From Gnetum montanum (Eukaryota > Streptophyta > Gnetopsida > Gnetales > Gnetaceae): a stretch of 30,909 nucleotides of DNA. The translations under genes were made by a program, and so were the position numbers. The DNA lies in assembly GCA_015680685.1 (NCBI GenBank), contig MNCI01013723.1:258811-289719 (forward strand), written 5' to 3'. How positions within the stretch are numbered: the first letter of the stretch is position 1; every line of letters begins with the position of its first letter. The notes below the pieces were generated by a model. The model searched no databases and was not told the origin of the DNA. It was given only the letters and a program-made list of their open reading frames with translations. This document shows, piece by piece, positions 10,669 to 20,135 of this stretch.

Positions 10669-10898
10669 TGCATTCCGTTTACATTCCGTTTACACCGTTT
10701 ACGATAACCCTAGCGCTAGCCTTAGCTTACGCTCAGGGAAGTCCTTGGTTGATTTGCGTGCAGACCATCCAAGGCACTCTACCTTCGTTTATTTTTCCAG
10801 CTTGCCCTCAGGCGCAGGCAGGGTCAGCTGTGGTTGCCCGACGATCTCTTGGTGTCTCTTTCCCTTCCAGCCTTACACCGACGATTTAGGTCAGTACA
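10669..10898 (+). repeat. 3' LTR remnant (last 230 bp)
   Basis: The stretch from TGCATTCCGTTTACAT to GGTCAGTACA repeats 8473-8702 without gaps and with about 16 substitutions by eye. The left edge is an abrupt junction with gag, so the deletion removed pol and the upstream part of this LTR. The short match at the junction (TCTGCATTCC versus TTTGCATTCC in the intact LTR) leaves only a few bases of possible microhomology. Confidence 0.85.
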
Positions 10899-10903
10899 AA
10901 CTT

Positions 10904-11701
10904 GGTCTAACAACAACATGAGAGGGAGCCCATCTAGGCTTTAAGGCCAATCGAATTTGCTTGCTTATCCTCCTAGCTCAATCCTGCATGGCAACATAAG
11001 TCCATCAAGTTAAAATTGTTAAATAATGTAAAAAACAGTGCAAAATACTCTGATACGAAAGTAAAGGTGGATCTAAACAAATTAAATCAATGCCAAACAA
11101 GGTTAAAACATGGTTAATGTAGGTCTCAAGAGGTAGATTGAGGTGAACAAGGTGAAACAAAGGCCAAATGATGGTCAAAACCACATAAAATGGTGACAAA
11201 CAAGGTCAAATAAGGCCTTATTATATCAAATGACATCAATTGATGTCAAATCAAGTCAACTAAGGTATCAAATGACATCAATTGATGTCAAATCAAGTCA
11301 ACTAAGGTCCGAATGATGCCAAGTGATGGAAGAATGTGGTCATGGTGTTGCTAGTTTTAGGCCTTAGTGGGCCATGGAGGGGCCTATTTGACTATAAACA
11401 TTCACTCATCTTAACAAAAGGATAACACCTCAATTCATCTTGATTTTAAAAAAATAAATAAATAGAACATACAAGAGTTACGTGCATGACATGTTTGTTT
11501 GATGCTCATAAGTCCAAGGAGTACAACTAACACTCCTTCATTTTGAGCGTTTTGATGACATGTTTTTCTTAGCTCCAATGTGGTTTACATGCACCATATT
11601 TACTTTGCTCTCAAAACTATGTAATTAGCGGTAGCATATCCGGCATACTGAATGCTATCCCCTTGCACTCCCCAAGTTAGGAGAATCGCTGTCCAAGTAA
11701 A
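10904..11701. repeat. Gene-poor segment with a 42-bp tandem duplication containing an 18-bp palindrome
   Basis: No coding frame is supported. AAGGTCAAA-like words recur from 11040 to 11220. At 11225-11266 and 11267-11308 a 42-bp unit is present twice without a mismatch, and each copy holds the perfect palindrome TGACATCAATTGATGTCA (11231-11248 and 11273-11290). TTTTAGGCCTTAG at 11354 recurs three times near 13670-13735. The part closest to 11701 may be the 3' untranslated region carried with the kinase fragment. Confidence 0.6.
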
Positions 11702-12158
11702 TCATAGTGCATAGTTTGGATTAACCACCAAAGATTCTCCGTAAATAAGTTCTTTCATATGCTCCTTCGTTAATGCATGCTGTTCAAAGTCGAAACTAAA
11801 TGGGGACGCATGACATCATGAAGGCTTGCCAAATAAGGATGGGTAAGAGCATCTTCCATTGAAATCTATTGAGTTGGATGAAACGTCAACATTTTTTCAC
11901 AAAGATCAATAGCTAGAATACACACGTGAGGGAATTTAGCGGCAAATGACTGTCTAGGATATGGGGGCATTTGGGGTATGAATCTGCTGGGCATTTTCCC
12001 TTTTAACATAATCCAAGTCTGCCTCTGCCGGTGTTCTAATTAACTCCGTTAAAAGAGGAAGGTGATGGACATGATCCTTCCAGGAAATAATGGTTGTCTA
12101 TTCATCAGTTCCATGAAAATGCAGCCTCCTGCCTACATATCAATAACTGCAGTGTAGT
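11702..12158 (-). pseudogene. MAP kinase pseudogene fragment (C-terminal lobe)
   Basis: The reverse strand spells the C-terminal lobe of a plant mitogen-activated protein kinase. Legible pieces in order are [105 protein letters not shown] and [16 protein letters not shown], then TGA at 11702. Wording is close to the plant group A/B kinases. The catalytic N-lobe, HRD, DFG and TEY/TDY loop are absent. It is broken by nonsense codons (the Trp of DVWS, and after HPTQ) and at least three frameshifts. The left side of DYTAVID is preceded by TTTTTTCTAAACAG, a good 3' splice site, so the fragment came from genomic DNA with introns and is not a processed copy. A second host-gene fragment on the same strand lies 350 bp away. 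Confidence 0.88.
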
Positions 12159-12189
12159 CTGTTTAGAAAAAATCGATGCAGAAATTGGG

Positions 12190-12345
12190 CCTTGACAAGC
12201 AGATTGGATGTTGCGTGCCATGCCTGCCGCCGCGACCACCTCGGCCTTCGTGACGCCGCTAGCGGTGCCCACCTCAGCATCGTCGCCGTCGCTGTTGCCG
12301 GCTCGGCTGGCTGCTGGCTGCTGGCACGGCTTTTTTGAAATCCAT
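12190..12345. other. GC-rich patch between two host-gene fragments
   Basis: From 12225 to 12330 GC content jumps far above its AT-rich surroundings, with repeated CCGCCG, GTCGCCGTCG and GGCTGCTGGCTGCTGG words. On the reverse strand it reads as an Ala/Gly/Val-rich peptide, on the plus strand as an Ala/Ser/Pro-rich peptide like a transit peptide; neither is recognised. It may be a third captured fragment, such as a GC-rich first exon. No splice sites are evident. Confidence 0.35.
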
Positions 12346-12509
12346 GCAACAATCTTGTCAAGCTTTGTAAATGAAACCACAAATAAAAAGTGGCGTCGCT
12401 CAGAAATCCAAAGTAGACACTGAGAAACACTAGAACTTTGGAAAAATAAATTTGCCAAGCATGAACATAAACTCCATATCTCTATAATGAATGTTATCCA
12501 AGGATGAAC

Positions 12510-13008
12510 ATATCATCCCTGCCAATCAAAATTAGCAGAATAATCTGTAATCTCCAGAGGTGTCATCATGCACTGCCTTGGACAGTTTTTTGTTCGTTCG
12601 GGTGTGATAGTGTTTTTGGATATTCTCTAGATCAACCTAAGCACATAACCCTTGTCAATGCAGCTTCATCTGTCCCCAGTTTTTTCATTGATAAACGCAG
12701 TACCTTTGCACTTCAGTAGTAATAAATAATTTGATTGCAGTTCACCCAACATCTTCAAACGATTTAGTATCTTCAGGCTTCTTTAAATTCTTCCGCAAGG
12801 GTTTCCCATACCCATCTTTGTAAGAAGTTAAAGTTGCATTTAGTTGAGCCTTCTTTTAGTTGTTATTATTCTGATCAATTCGTCATATGTTTTTTATATT
12901 GGAAGCTTCATGCAACTCCTTTGCTTCCTTGGCCGCTAACCGATGATTAGTCTCTGGACCATACCGAAATGTGCTAGCAAGCCCCAGAAGCAGCTTATGA
13001 ATCTCTTG
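12510..13008 (-). pseudogene. Annexin pseudogene fragment (C-terminal half)
   Basis: The reverse strand carries the second half of a plant annexin, a calcium-dependent phospholipid-binding protein built of four 70-residue repeats. In order I read HKLLLGLASTFRYGPETNH, LAAKEAKELHEAS, DELIRIITTK, KAQLNATLTSYKDGYGKPL, then TAIKLF, KKLGTDEAALTRVM and DTSGDYR, ending near GRDD. These match the end of repeat 2, the inter-repeat linker, repeat 3 (ending KAQLNAT...YKD.YG) and repeat 4 with its GTDE calcium-loop segment. Frameshifts occur near 12865 and 12670 and there are several stops. The exon edge at 13008 is preceded by TTTTTAATAG, a plausible 3' splice site, so upstream exons were lost and the source was genomic. 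Same orientation as the neighbouring MAP kinase fragment. Confidence 0.85.
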
Positions 13009-13228
13009 CTATTAAAAATGATTCAGCTAATTATTTGAGGCTAAAAAATTTATTTTTAGTTCATTGTCAATATTCTTGATGTGGGTTTTCCTTAATTAAA
13101 TTTTTAATAATCTATTACCTCTTTTATATGAGCCCATCACATTAGCTTATGCTTATTTTATGTTTTAATGATTGCATATATGGCTACCCCTATTACTAAT
13201 GGTTACATGTTTTATTGTTCATAGGTCC

Positions 13229-13356
13229 CAAGTAATGGCAGTGATGAAGTTGGTGACAATGATGAAATTGGTGGCAATGTTGATGGTTGTTTCCCTCTCC
13301 CTCTTATGGCTCAATGTTGGTCACCAATGTTCTAGTTATGTCTAGTTCTCTTATCA
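13229..13356 (+). pseudogene. Possible 3' exon of an unidentified gene
   Basis: After TTATTGTTCATAG, which looks like a 3' splice site, the plus strand is open for about 40 codons (SNGSDEVGDNDEIGGNVDG, then Cys/Pro/Leu) to TAG near 13354. Acidic C-terminal tails of this sort occur in hAT-type transposases, but the piece is too short to assign. It runs opposite to the two host-gene fragments. It could be the end of the gene of the mobile element that carried them. Confidence 0.2.
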
Positions 13357-13359
13357 TTG

Positions 13360-14079
13360 TTGCATTTGTTCTATTTGTTCTATTTCATTGTTGTATGTTA
13401 CACAATGCAAACATGGTTTTGAACATTTATGTATGTATATGGTTGTATCGTCACACGATGTGACTTCAGCTATGTATTGATTTTATAAACATCAACGGTA
13501 GATGTAACAAGGCTATAAAATGAAACAAGGTAAATAAAAATATGTTGTAATGATAATTGTAAAGCAAGGTATATGCATACAAGTAAAACTCACAAATGAT
13601 GCTATCAGGTAGATTGGCTACAATGTTGGTATAGGGGCAAAAAGAAGAGGTCATTATATTCACTTGTTTTAGGCCTTGGTAGGCCATAGCTTCATCGATT
13701 TTAGGCCTTGGCAAATCATAATGTTGCCAATTTTAGGCCTTAGAGGGCCGCAATCCATACACTACCTAGCAAGTATGGGATGCTCTCAAAAGAGTGTATA
13801 AGGCTAAAGCCAATATCGAAACATGATATAATTTCACAAAAGTGAACAGACAATCCTTAGCAAGAGAGAGGATAAGGTGTTTGCTAGGAACTTCTTATTT
13901 GATCTTCAATAAATCAACGAATCCTTTTTCACAATCCTATGCTCACCATCTCTCTTGTTTAGCATGGCCAGCTACACGCATTTTCATTGGTCACTTCATG
14001 TCATAGAGTTGATGTTGCTAGCATTGTCGTTGTTCTTATTATTGGCCCCAGTTTGAGTATCGGGAATTTCCTCTTGAAA
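13360..14079. repeat. Gene-poor segment with three TTTTAGGCCTT repeats
   Basis: No coding sequence is supported. TTTTAGGCCTTRG recurs at about 13670, 13698 and 13731, twice followed by a GGCC-containing tail, and once more at 11354 on the other side of the host-gene fragments. The right part (about 13760-14079) is probably internal sequence 3' of the protease remnant of the reverse-strand element, but I recognise no reverse transcriptase. Confidence 0.4.
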
Positions 14080-17000
14080 CTTCACCTCCAAACCTCGATC
14101 GATGTTGACATAGTTAATTGAAGGTAGCGACATATTGTCCCCATAAATAATAATTTTATCACCCACATAGGCTAAGTGAATCTCCTAATGTATAGGGGAT
14201 AACCATGGCCTTCCTAAGATGAAGTTGAAGCTAGGTGTCTCTTCGACCACTAGGAAGTTGATAGATGTAGGGAATTGCTCACCAACTATGAAATCCAAGG
14301 AGATGGAACCTCACACTACTACTCATGATCTATTAAATGACTTGAGTACAAAGAGTTTAGCCTAGTTTGTTAACAAGGAAAAATGGTACCACATTAGTTG
14401 CCACCCCATCATTCACATGAACATGATGAACCTTATACTTGCCAACATATATAGTAATGAAAAGAGGTGCAAATAGCACTTCTCCATTTTGGGAGTTAAT
14501 CTTCATCTAACTGTCATGAAAGTTGAGCATGAGTTGATGCCCATTTTCCATAAGTAAAGCTTGCTAAATGATAGAGTGGATTGATTCTTTGTTGGTGGGC
14601 ATGTTTCTACTCATAGGAATAGAGCGTAACACCTAAGCTAGTGCATCTCTGTGAGCAGGAGAAGTCATGACTAGGTCATACAAGTTTGATGACGTGTTCT
14701 TTTGTTTCAAATAATGTTTATCTTATTTCATTGTTGCAAGAAAACTCCTTCCCTTAGCATGTGATCTTTTAGCCTTGGTGGTTTTAACTTCCTCCATTCT
14801 TCCTAAAGTTCGTGGCTTAGGTTTTTATGTATGTGCCTTGGGCCCCTTGTCCATAGGTGTAGCTGGTCTTAGTATAGACCTCAATTAGTCAACTTACTTT
14901 GAACCTTTTTTTCATTGGTTACCTTTAGTGGGCTTTGTCATTGGTTTGACGACAGGTTGCTTTCATTGCTATTGTGGTGATGATTTCTTGCTAACCTCTA
15001 AATTGTGGACTACTATAGATGGGCCTTGGTCATAGGTTGTCGCAAATTTACTTGTTGAAGATGGAGGGACCTGAATAATGAATGGTTCCTTAGGCTTTGG
15101 GGGACTGGTAACTCGTGGTCTAGGTTGTGAAGTTGATGTCATTGAAGGTGGGACACATATGATGGAAGGCTTTTTAAGAGCTGGGGAAGGTGGTACTTGT
15201 ATGAAAAATGGCTCCTTAGGCTTTGTGTTTTAGGGTTGAGGTGGTTTGATAACAAATGGTTCCTTAGGAGGATTAGACCACTTGGTTTCTGTGAATGAGG
15301 CTATAGTATAAGAGTTATTGTTGGCGGTTGGAGAGTTGGGCTCATTCAACACCAACTCTCCACAGTCTATCATCTTTTAGAGGTCATCCTTTAATGCTAG
15401 GCAAAAATCAATGTCATGATGGGCCATTTCATGATAATGGCAAAACATATCCAATCTAAAGTACTTTGGTAGCTTCAAATCGTCCTTGATCGCTATCATT
15501 GGATCTCTAGCTATATCACAAAGATGATTGTGCCTCTTACGAGCTTCCTCAAACAGTTGCTTACATTGTATGTAATTATCTTTAAGTAATTGTTGGAAAA
15601 GCTTAGAGGGCTTCCTAGGCAACCTAGTGTACTTAGACCTATCCTTCCGTCTAAAGTTTGATCTTGGTTGATTTGGGATGTAGGAAGTTGATGGTTGTGT
15701 GATGAGTCAAAAGATTTGTTGTGTGGCAGTATCCCCACCTCTCTACTTGTTTTGAGTTCTTGGATACTACAGCCATGATTGTATGTTCTTATCTAGTTTT
15801 CTTGTTATCTCTTCTCATGTGTTGATTTTTATATGCCACGTAGGTTGGGTTATTACTTGCCTCAACTTCTTCCTCAATGCTCTTAGTTTGCAAGAAGGCT
15901 TGGCTTAGTGACCATGGCTCTAACTAGTATAGCATTAAATTTATAAAGTCATTTATTGCTACCTTAAAGATGGCCAAGAGGTGAGTTTTAGAGATAGGCT
16001 CTAGAATCTCATTGAGCATTGAATTCCACCTCTAAATGAACCTGTTGACTGGTTCAAGTAGCCCCTACCACACTTTCATCAATTGGTGTAACGTGGCATC
16101 TGACTTCAAGTTGTATCTAAAGCAAATGACAAATTGGTTTATTAGATCCTCAAGGGAAGATATGGAACCTCTAAGTAAGGTTCGGTACCAATCTAGAGCC
16201 TTACCCATGAGGGACATAGGAAAAATCTTCAATATTGTATGTGGCCAAGCTTGCAAAAAGAGGCACTCAGACCAAAAGGTGACTAGATGTGCATTGGGAT
16301 CCCCTTCACCATTGTATCTGGTGAAGTTTGGTATAGGCATGTCCACATGTAAGGTTATTTGAGGCACGCTAGGGCTTATAGGATCATCATAGTAAATGTC
16401 TAGAACCTTGACTATCTAAGTTATACTAGCCTTAAGTTTTTGCAACTCTTCAGTAAGGTCTTGGATCATTTGAAAGGCTTGATCTAAGCCTTAGGCATTC
16501 CTGTAGGCTACAGTGTTTTTGTTAATGGTTAAGGAGGAATTTTTAAGGCTTAGGGTAGTACAATTAATGTTGGCATAGAGGGAAGAGGTCATGTTACCAC
16601 CATCGCAGGTGGGTTAAACAAGGAGAAAGATGTTTGAGTTGGAACTTATGGTATGAAGGAGGAAAAGGGAGTATGAGAGGCATGGACCTCGATGAAGGTC
16701 CTGCTAGTATGTCAAAGGGAGATGATGAGGTAGACATCACCAAGGTTGGGTGCATGGAATGAGGTCATATTGCAAAGGGCATGGATGAGAACAAGGAGGT
16801 AAACTGAGGCACAAGTTGTGCTTGGTATGTCGCTATGATAGTTGTAGACCCAAGCATAGTAGGATGGGTAGGGGGAGAAGAAGATTGAGGAACTTGTTCC
16901 ACAGATGAGGCAAGGGAGACTAGATTGGCAGTAATAGTTCGGGAAGCTAATTATTGAAGAAGGCTCCCGATAAAGGTGTGGAGCTCCAGTTCAACCTCAA

Positions 17001-17355
17001 ACTCATCTTGCTCTTCTTTGTGACCTTTCAAACTAAGCTTCTCACTTCACGCATTAACTTCTATGAGTTGTATGAGCATTTGTGCATAAAAGTCAATGAG
17101 GGGGATTTTGTCATAAGGTAATGAGATGTATTCTTTTCCATCCCGATGTATAATTTCAAATTGATGCTTAGCATCATATTCAGAGCGTTGTATCAAGAGA
17201 CTAGCTTATATCTTGGCATAGAGGAAGTTGTAGAACTCCTCATTGATGACCGCGAAATCCAAGTTTTTACCCCTTTATTAAAGTGATTGTCTTCGTTCTA
17301 TGATCGTAGGGTCTTTTGGGTCATAGATACAAACTGCATCTTGGCTAGAGGCCAT
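14080..17355 (-). pseudogene. Old Tat-type gag-protease remnant
   Basis: Reading the reverse strand from ATG at 17355 (MASSQDAVCIYDPKDP) one sees an N-terminal Gag region, then the capsid-like domain at about 16370-16065 (RYNGEGDPNAHLVTF, GKALDWYRTL). A QLL/KRHNHLCDIARDP segment and a Tat-type zinc motif follow at 15450-15380 (FCHYHEMAHHDIDFC). Next come a Pro-rich linker with PFVIKPP/PFIIQVPP motifs, and a retropepsin-like segment at about 14690-14090 with AHRDALA, a degenerate NDGVATNVV active-site strand and FNFILGRPWL. Order and wording match the gag at 8831-10668 domain by domain. Many stops and several frameshifts make it older. Reverse transcriptase and integrase are not found to its left, so the element is truncated. 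Protein identity between the two is visibly high only in the conserved blocks. Confidence 0.8.
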
Positions 17356-18442
17356 GTATGTAAGGTCTAGTGGTAAAATGGTCGATCTGCAAAAAGACAT
17401 TAATTTAGAGTTTTAGCTAATTTGTGAATTAACAATTTTAATAGGTGAAACTGCTCAGCATATAAATGGTTTTAGCTATGGGATGGTATGAAAATTGCAA
17501 CCAATGGTGCAATGCAAATTGCAATGGCAATGTTGTATACTACACTGTTAAAAATTAATTAATTAATTAATTCAATTTTTTTTACATTTGCAAGTGCAGT
17601 GTAGGTGGCAGTGAAAGAGCTATACACTGTAGTGGTAAAAATACAAAATTAAGTAATTTTAAAATTTTAAGAGTTTGGAGTGCAAGTTTTGTTGGGCATT
17701 AAAAAGTCCAATACTTGACAGAAAAATTAGTATACATCCCAACTTTGCTTTAAAAATGTCTAGTAGTTGTTGTGAAAATTTAAATATGGAAAAGATGATT
17801 ATTGGTAGTATGTTGGGTTTTGAAAAGATACATTAGTATTTTTCCAAAAATGCACTGGATGCAAGAAAGGCAAGTTTGATTTGCCTTGTTAAGGGATGTT
17901 GGTGTATTTTCCCTTTATTAAAAACTATGCTAGGATATTTTTTCCCTATGGAAAAAACTATACCGACTTTAATGTGGTGATGAGAAGTATAATGTTTTAC
18001 CAAAAATGTGCTGGGTATTTTGGGAAAATTACACTAGGGTTTGTGGGGATGAGTGTTGGTTTCACCAAGAAAAGTAAACTGGTTTTTAAAAACTACACTG
18101 GGCTTTTAGGAGAAGCCCAACAAAAAATTCGTTGTAGTTGGAAGTGGGTGATGGTTATGGAAGATATATTGGTCTTTGAAAACCCAAAGGCTAAGTTTCA
18201 ACTAATGATTGTTGCAAGTTACACTAAAAACTATGCTAGCATTAAAAAGTCTAACAATTGCTATGAATTTCACATCAACACCCAAACTAACTACAACAAC
18301 TACGTTGGGTATTAGTTAAAGAAGGATAGATGGCAACATTGGTTTCTTGGTAGGTTTTTAATCTGGATTTCAAAAATTTAGATTTGTAAAACTTTGTAAA
18401 GAAAAAAAAGGTAGATTGGATCAAGCAAAGAACTTGGATGAA
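17356..18442 (-). other. Leader between primer-binding site and gag of the reverse-strand Tat element
   Basis: About 1.1 kb of AT-rich sequence separates the gag start from the primer-binding site. A 139-codon plus-strand frame at 17896-18315 lies inside it but looks like chance in repetitive DNA. The word AAAACTAYRCTRG recurs at about 17922, 18090 and 18225, the same core as in the 64-bp tandem array at 19300. Confidence 0.45.
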
Positions 18443-18461
18443 GGCCCTCCTTCTAGTGCCA
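18443..18461 (-). other. Primer-binding site of reverse-strand Tat element
   Basis: On the reverse strand this reads TGGCACTAGAAGGAGGGCC, one substitution from the plus-strand site at 8708. It is preceded by GGTGGTATAGTTTC, as GGTCAGTACAGTTTT precedes the other. It therefore marks the inner end of a 5' LTR lying at higher coordinates (from about 18467) and fixes the orientation of the element. Confidence 0.7.
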
Positions 18462-18466
18462 GAAAC

Positions 18467-19229
18467 TATACCACCTAAAAAATTCAATGCTAGAAAACCA
18501 AAAATTCTAGGTGAAATAGTTTAACTTCAAATACAAAGGGCCTCTAAGAAGAGGATCTAAAGCACCTTGGATGGTCTTGTCGATCACCTAGGGACTTCAA
18601 AATTGTAAAATAGTGTAAAAGAATTGAATGAAAATTGTAGATCTAACCAAGAGAAATAGGAAATAAACTTGCACAAGACAAATGAACTACAAATTGAAAA
18701 TAATAATAGTTGCAGATGCAAAAAGTTCAAGGAAGTACAAGTTTTTTGTGCTTAAAAATGTACAAAGAGTTGTATGAGAAGTGGTTATAGTCTTGGTGAA
18801 ACCGATAGAGTGCATCCTGCAGTTAGCTCCACAATCCAAGTGGTCGAAAGTTCCACTCCAAAAACTCTTTGTTGGTTCTCAAGTACAAATCTACTTCGTT
18901 CATTGAAAAATGATGGGTAAATGCTTGACTTTTGGTTGCTAGGTAATGCACTGAGAGTCTCCAATGCTCAACCAATTGCCAGTTTGGCATAAGTCCTTTC
19001 AAAGTGTTAGAAGTTTATTTAAATAAGCTATGGGTGTGCAATTCGTTGCTACAAATTTTTTGCCATGATTGCTAATAGATTATTGTAATTTGCAAGTGTA
19101 GCAGGTCATCAATTCCAACATAGTTTTCCACTTATGGTAAGATTAATGCACCAAGGCCATCAAAACTATGCTAAGTCCTATAAAAAGTAAATAGACTTTG
19201 AAAACTACACTAGCTTCACCAAAATCCTT
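18467..19229 (-). repeat. Presumed inner part of the reverse-strand 5' LTR
   Basis: By position, sequence to the right of the primer-binding site should be 5' LTR. I found no second copy of it in the window and no clear outer TG end, so its extent is unknown. No genes are visible. Confidence 0.4.
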
Positions 19230-19680
19230 GCTATCTTTGGAAAACTATGCTCGTTCCATGGAATCCTTGCTAGCTTTGTGGTATCCTCATCCTTGTTGGA
19301 ACGATGTTGGCTTCATGGAATCCTCATTGGGACCACACTAGCTAGTGAGGTTATGGCTTGGAAGACTATGCTAGTTTCATGGAATCCTCGCTAGGACCAT
19401 GCTAGCCAGCAAGGTTCTAGCTTGGAAGACTATGCTAGTTTCAAGGAATCCTTGTTGGGACCATGCTGGCTAGTGAGGTTCTAGCTTAGAAGACTATGTT
19501 GGTTTCATGGAATCCTTGCTAGGACCATTCTAGCCAATGAGGTTCTTTCTTAAAAGAGTATGCTGGTTTCATGGAATCCTTGGGACCACGCTGGCTAGCA
19601 AGGTTCTAGCTTAGAAAACTATGCTAGTTTCATGGAACCCTTGTTGACCTTGCTGAAACCATGCTAGCCTTGCTAGAAAA
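19230..19680. repeat. Tandem array of about 64-bp units
   Basis: Units beginning GAAGACTATGCTAGTTTCAT start at 19361, 19425, 19489, 19553 and 19614, spaced 64, 64, 64 and 61 bp. A diverged unit starts at about 19299, and partial units extend to 19230 on the left and 19680 on the right. Each unit continues GGAATCCTTGCTAGGACCA, then CTAGCCAGYRAGGTTCTAGC. Units differ by several substitutions, and the 61-bp unit lacks three bases. The array probably lies inside or next to the LTR of the reverse-strand Tat element. Confidence 0.85.
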
Positions 19681-20135
19681 ATGGAAGCCCAACAATTCTA
19701 ATGTGGGGTGCAAGTGGTTCCAACGTAGTTTTGGCTTTGACAAACATAAAACCCATGAAAATACCAAATTTGGCAATTCCCAAGGCATTTTTAGCCTTTC
19801 CAAGCCCAAATATAAACATGACATAACTTTTTTCACTTGAGAAGTGAGGTAATAACAACTTACAAAGCATTTTTTAGCCCCAATAAGTTAAAGTATGTAA
19901 GATTGCACTCATGGACTACAAATATTACATTTTACAATGAAAATCCAACCTCAAGTTCAATGGTAAAGGTTACAATGCCAACAAGTTGCAACATGAATTT
20001 TCTTGATGGTGTTTCACAAGGGTTTGATTTTTTTGTTAGTTTGATATTAGATAGACTTAGAAATGGGATTTTCTTTGCATGTTGGATGAGGTACAAAAAT
20101 GTGAATATCAATATTGGCAATAAAGATCAAAATTT

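Larger units (their letters stand above)
7228..10898 (+). mobile_element. Tat-type Ty3/Gypsy LTR retrotransposon, internally deleted, TSD AACTT
   Basis: The element is framed by AACTT at 7223-7227 and AACTT at 10899-10903, a likely 5-bp target-site duplication, with TG at its start and CA at its end. It holds a complete 5' LTR (7228-8702), a primer-binding site, and gag. It then jumps at about 10668/10669 from gag straight into the last 230 bp of the 3' LTR. Protease, reverse transcriptase, RNase H, integrase, polypurine tract and most of the 3' LTR are gone, so it cannot move by itself. By eye I count about 16 differences over the 230 bp shared by both LTR copies (near 7%), which indicates a middle-aged insertion. 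Confidence 0.7.

Noticed and set aside
12208-12423. Plus-strand frame resembling a chloroplast transit peptide
   Set aside because: The Ala/Ser/Pro composition follows from the GC-rich patch; no mature protein domain or splice donor follows.
12105-12458. 117-codon reverse-strand open frame spanning the GC-rich patch
   Set aside because: It joins the first codons of the MAP kinase fragment, in the wrong frame, to the GC patch and AT-rich flank; no single protein is spelled.
17896-18315. 139-codon plus-strand open frame rich in Tyr, Lys and Phe
   Set aside because: Composition follows the AT-rich repeat; no domain, and it lies in the leader of a reverse-strand element with recurring AAAACTAYRCT words.
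19230-19680. CRISPR-like array
   Set aside because: Units are contiguous 61-64-bp repeats without spacers in plant DNA; this is a simple tandem repeat.
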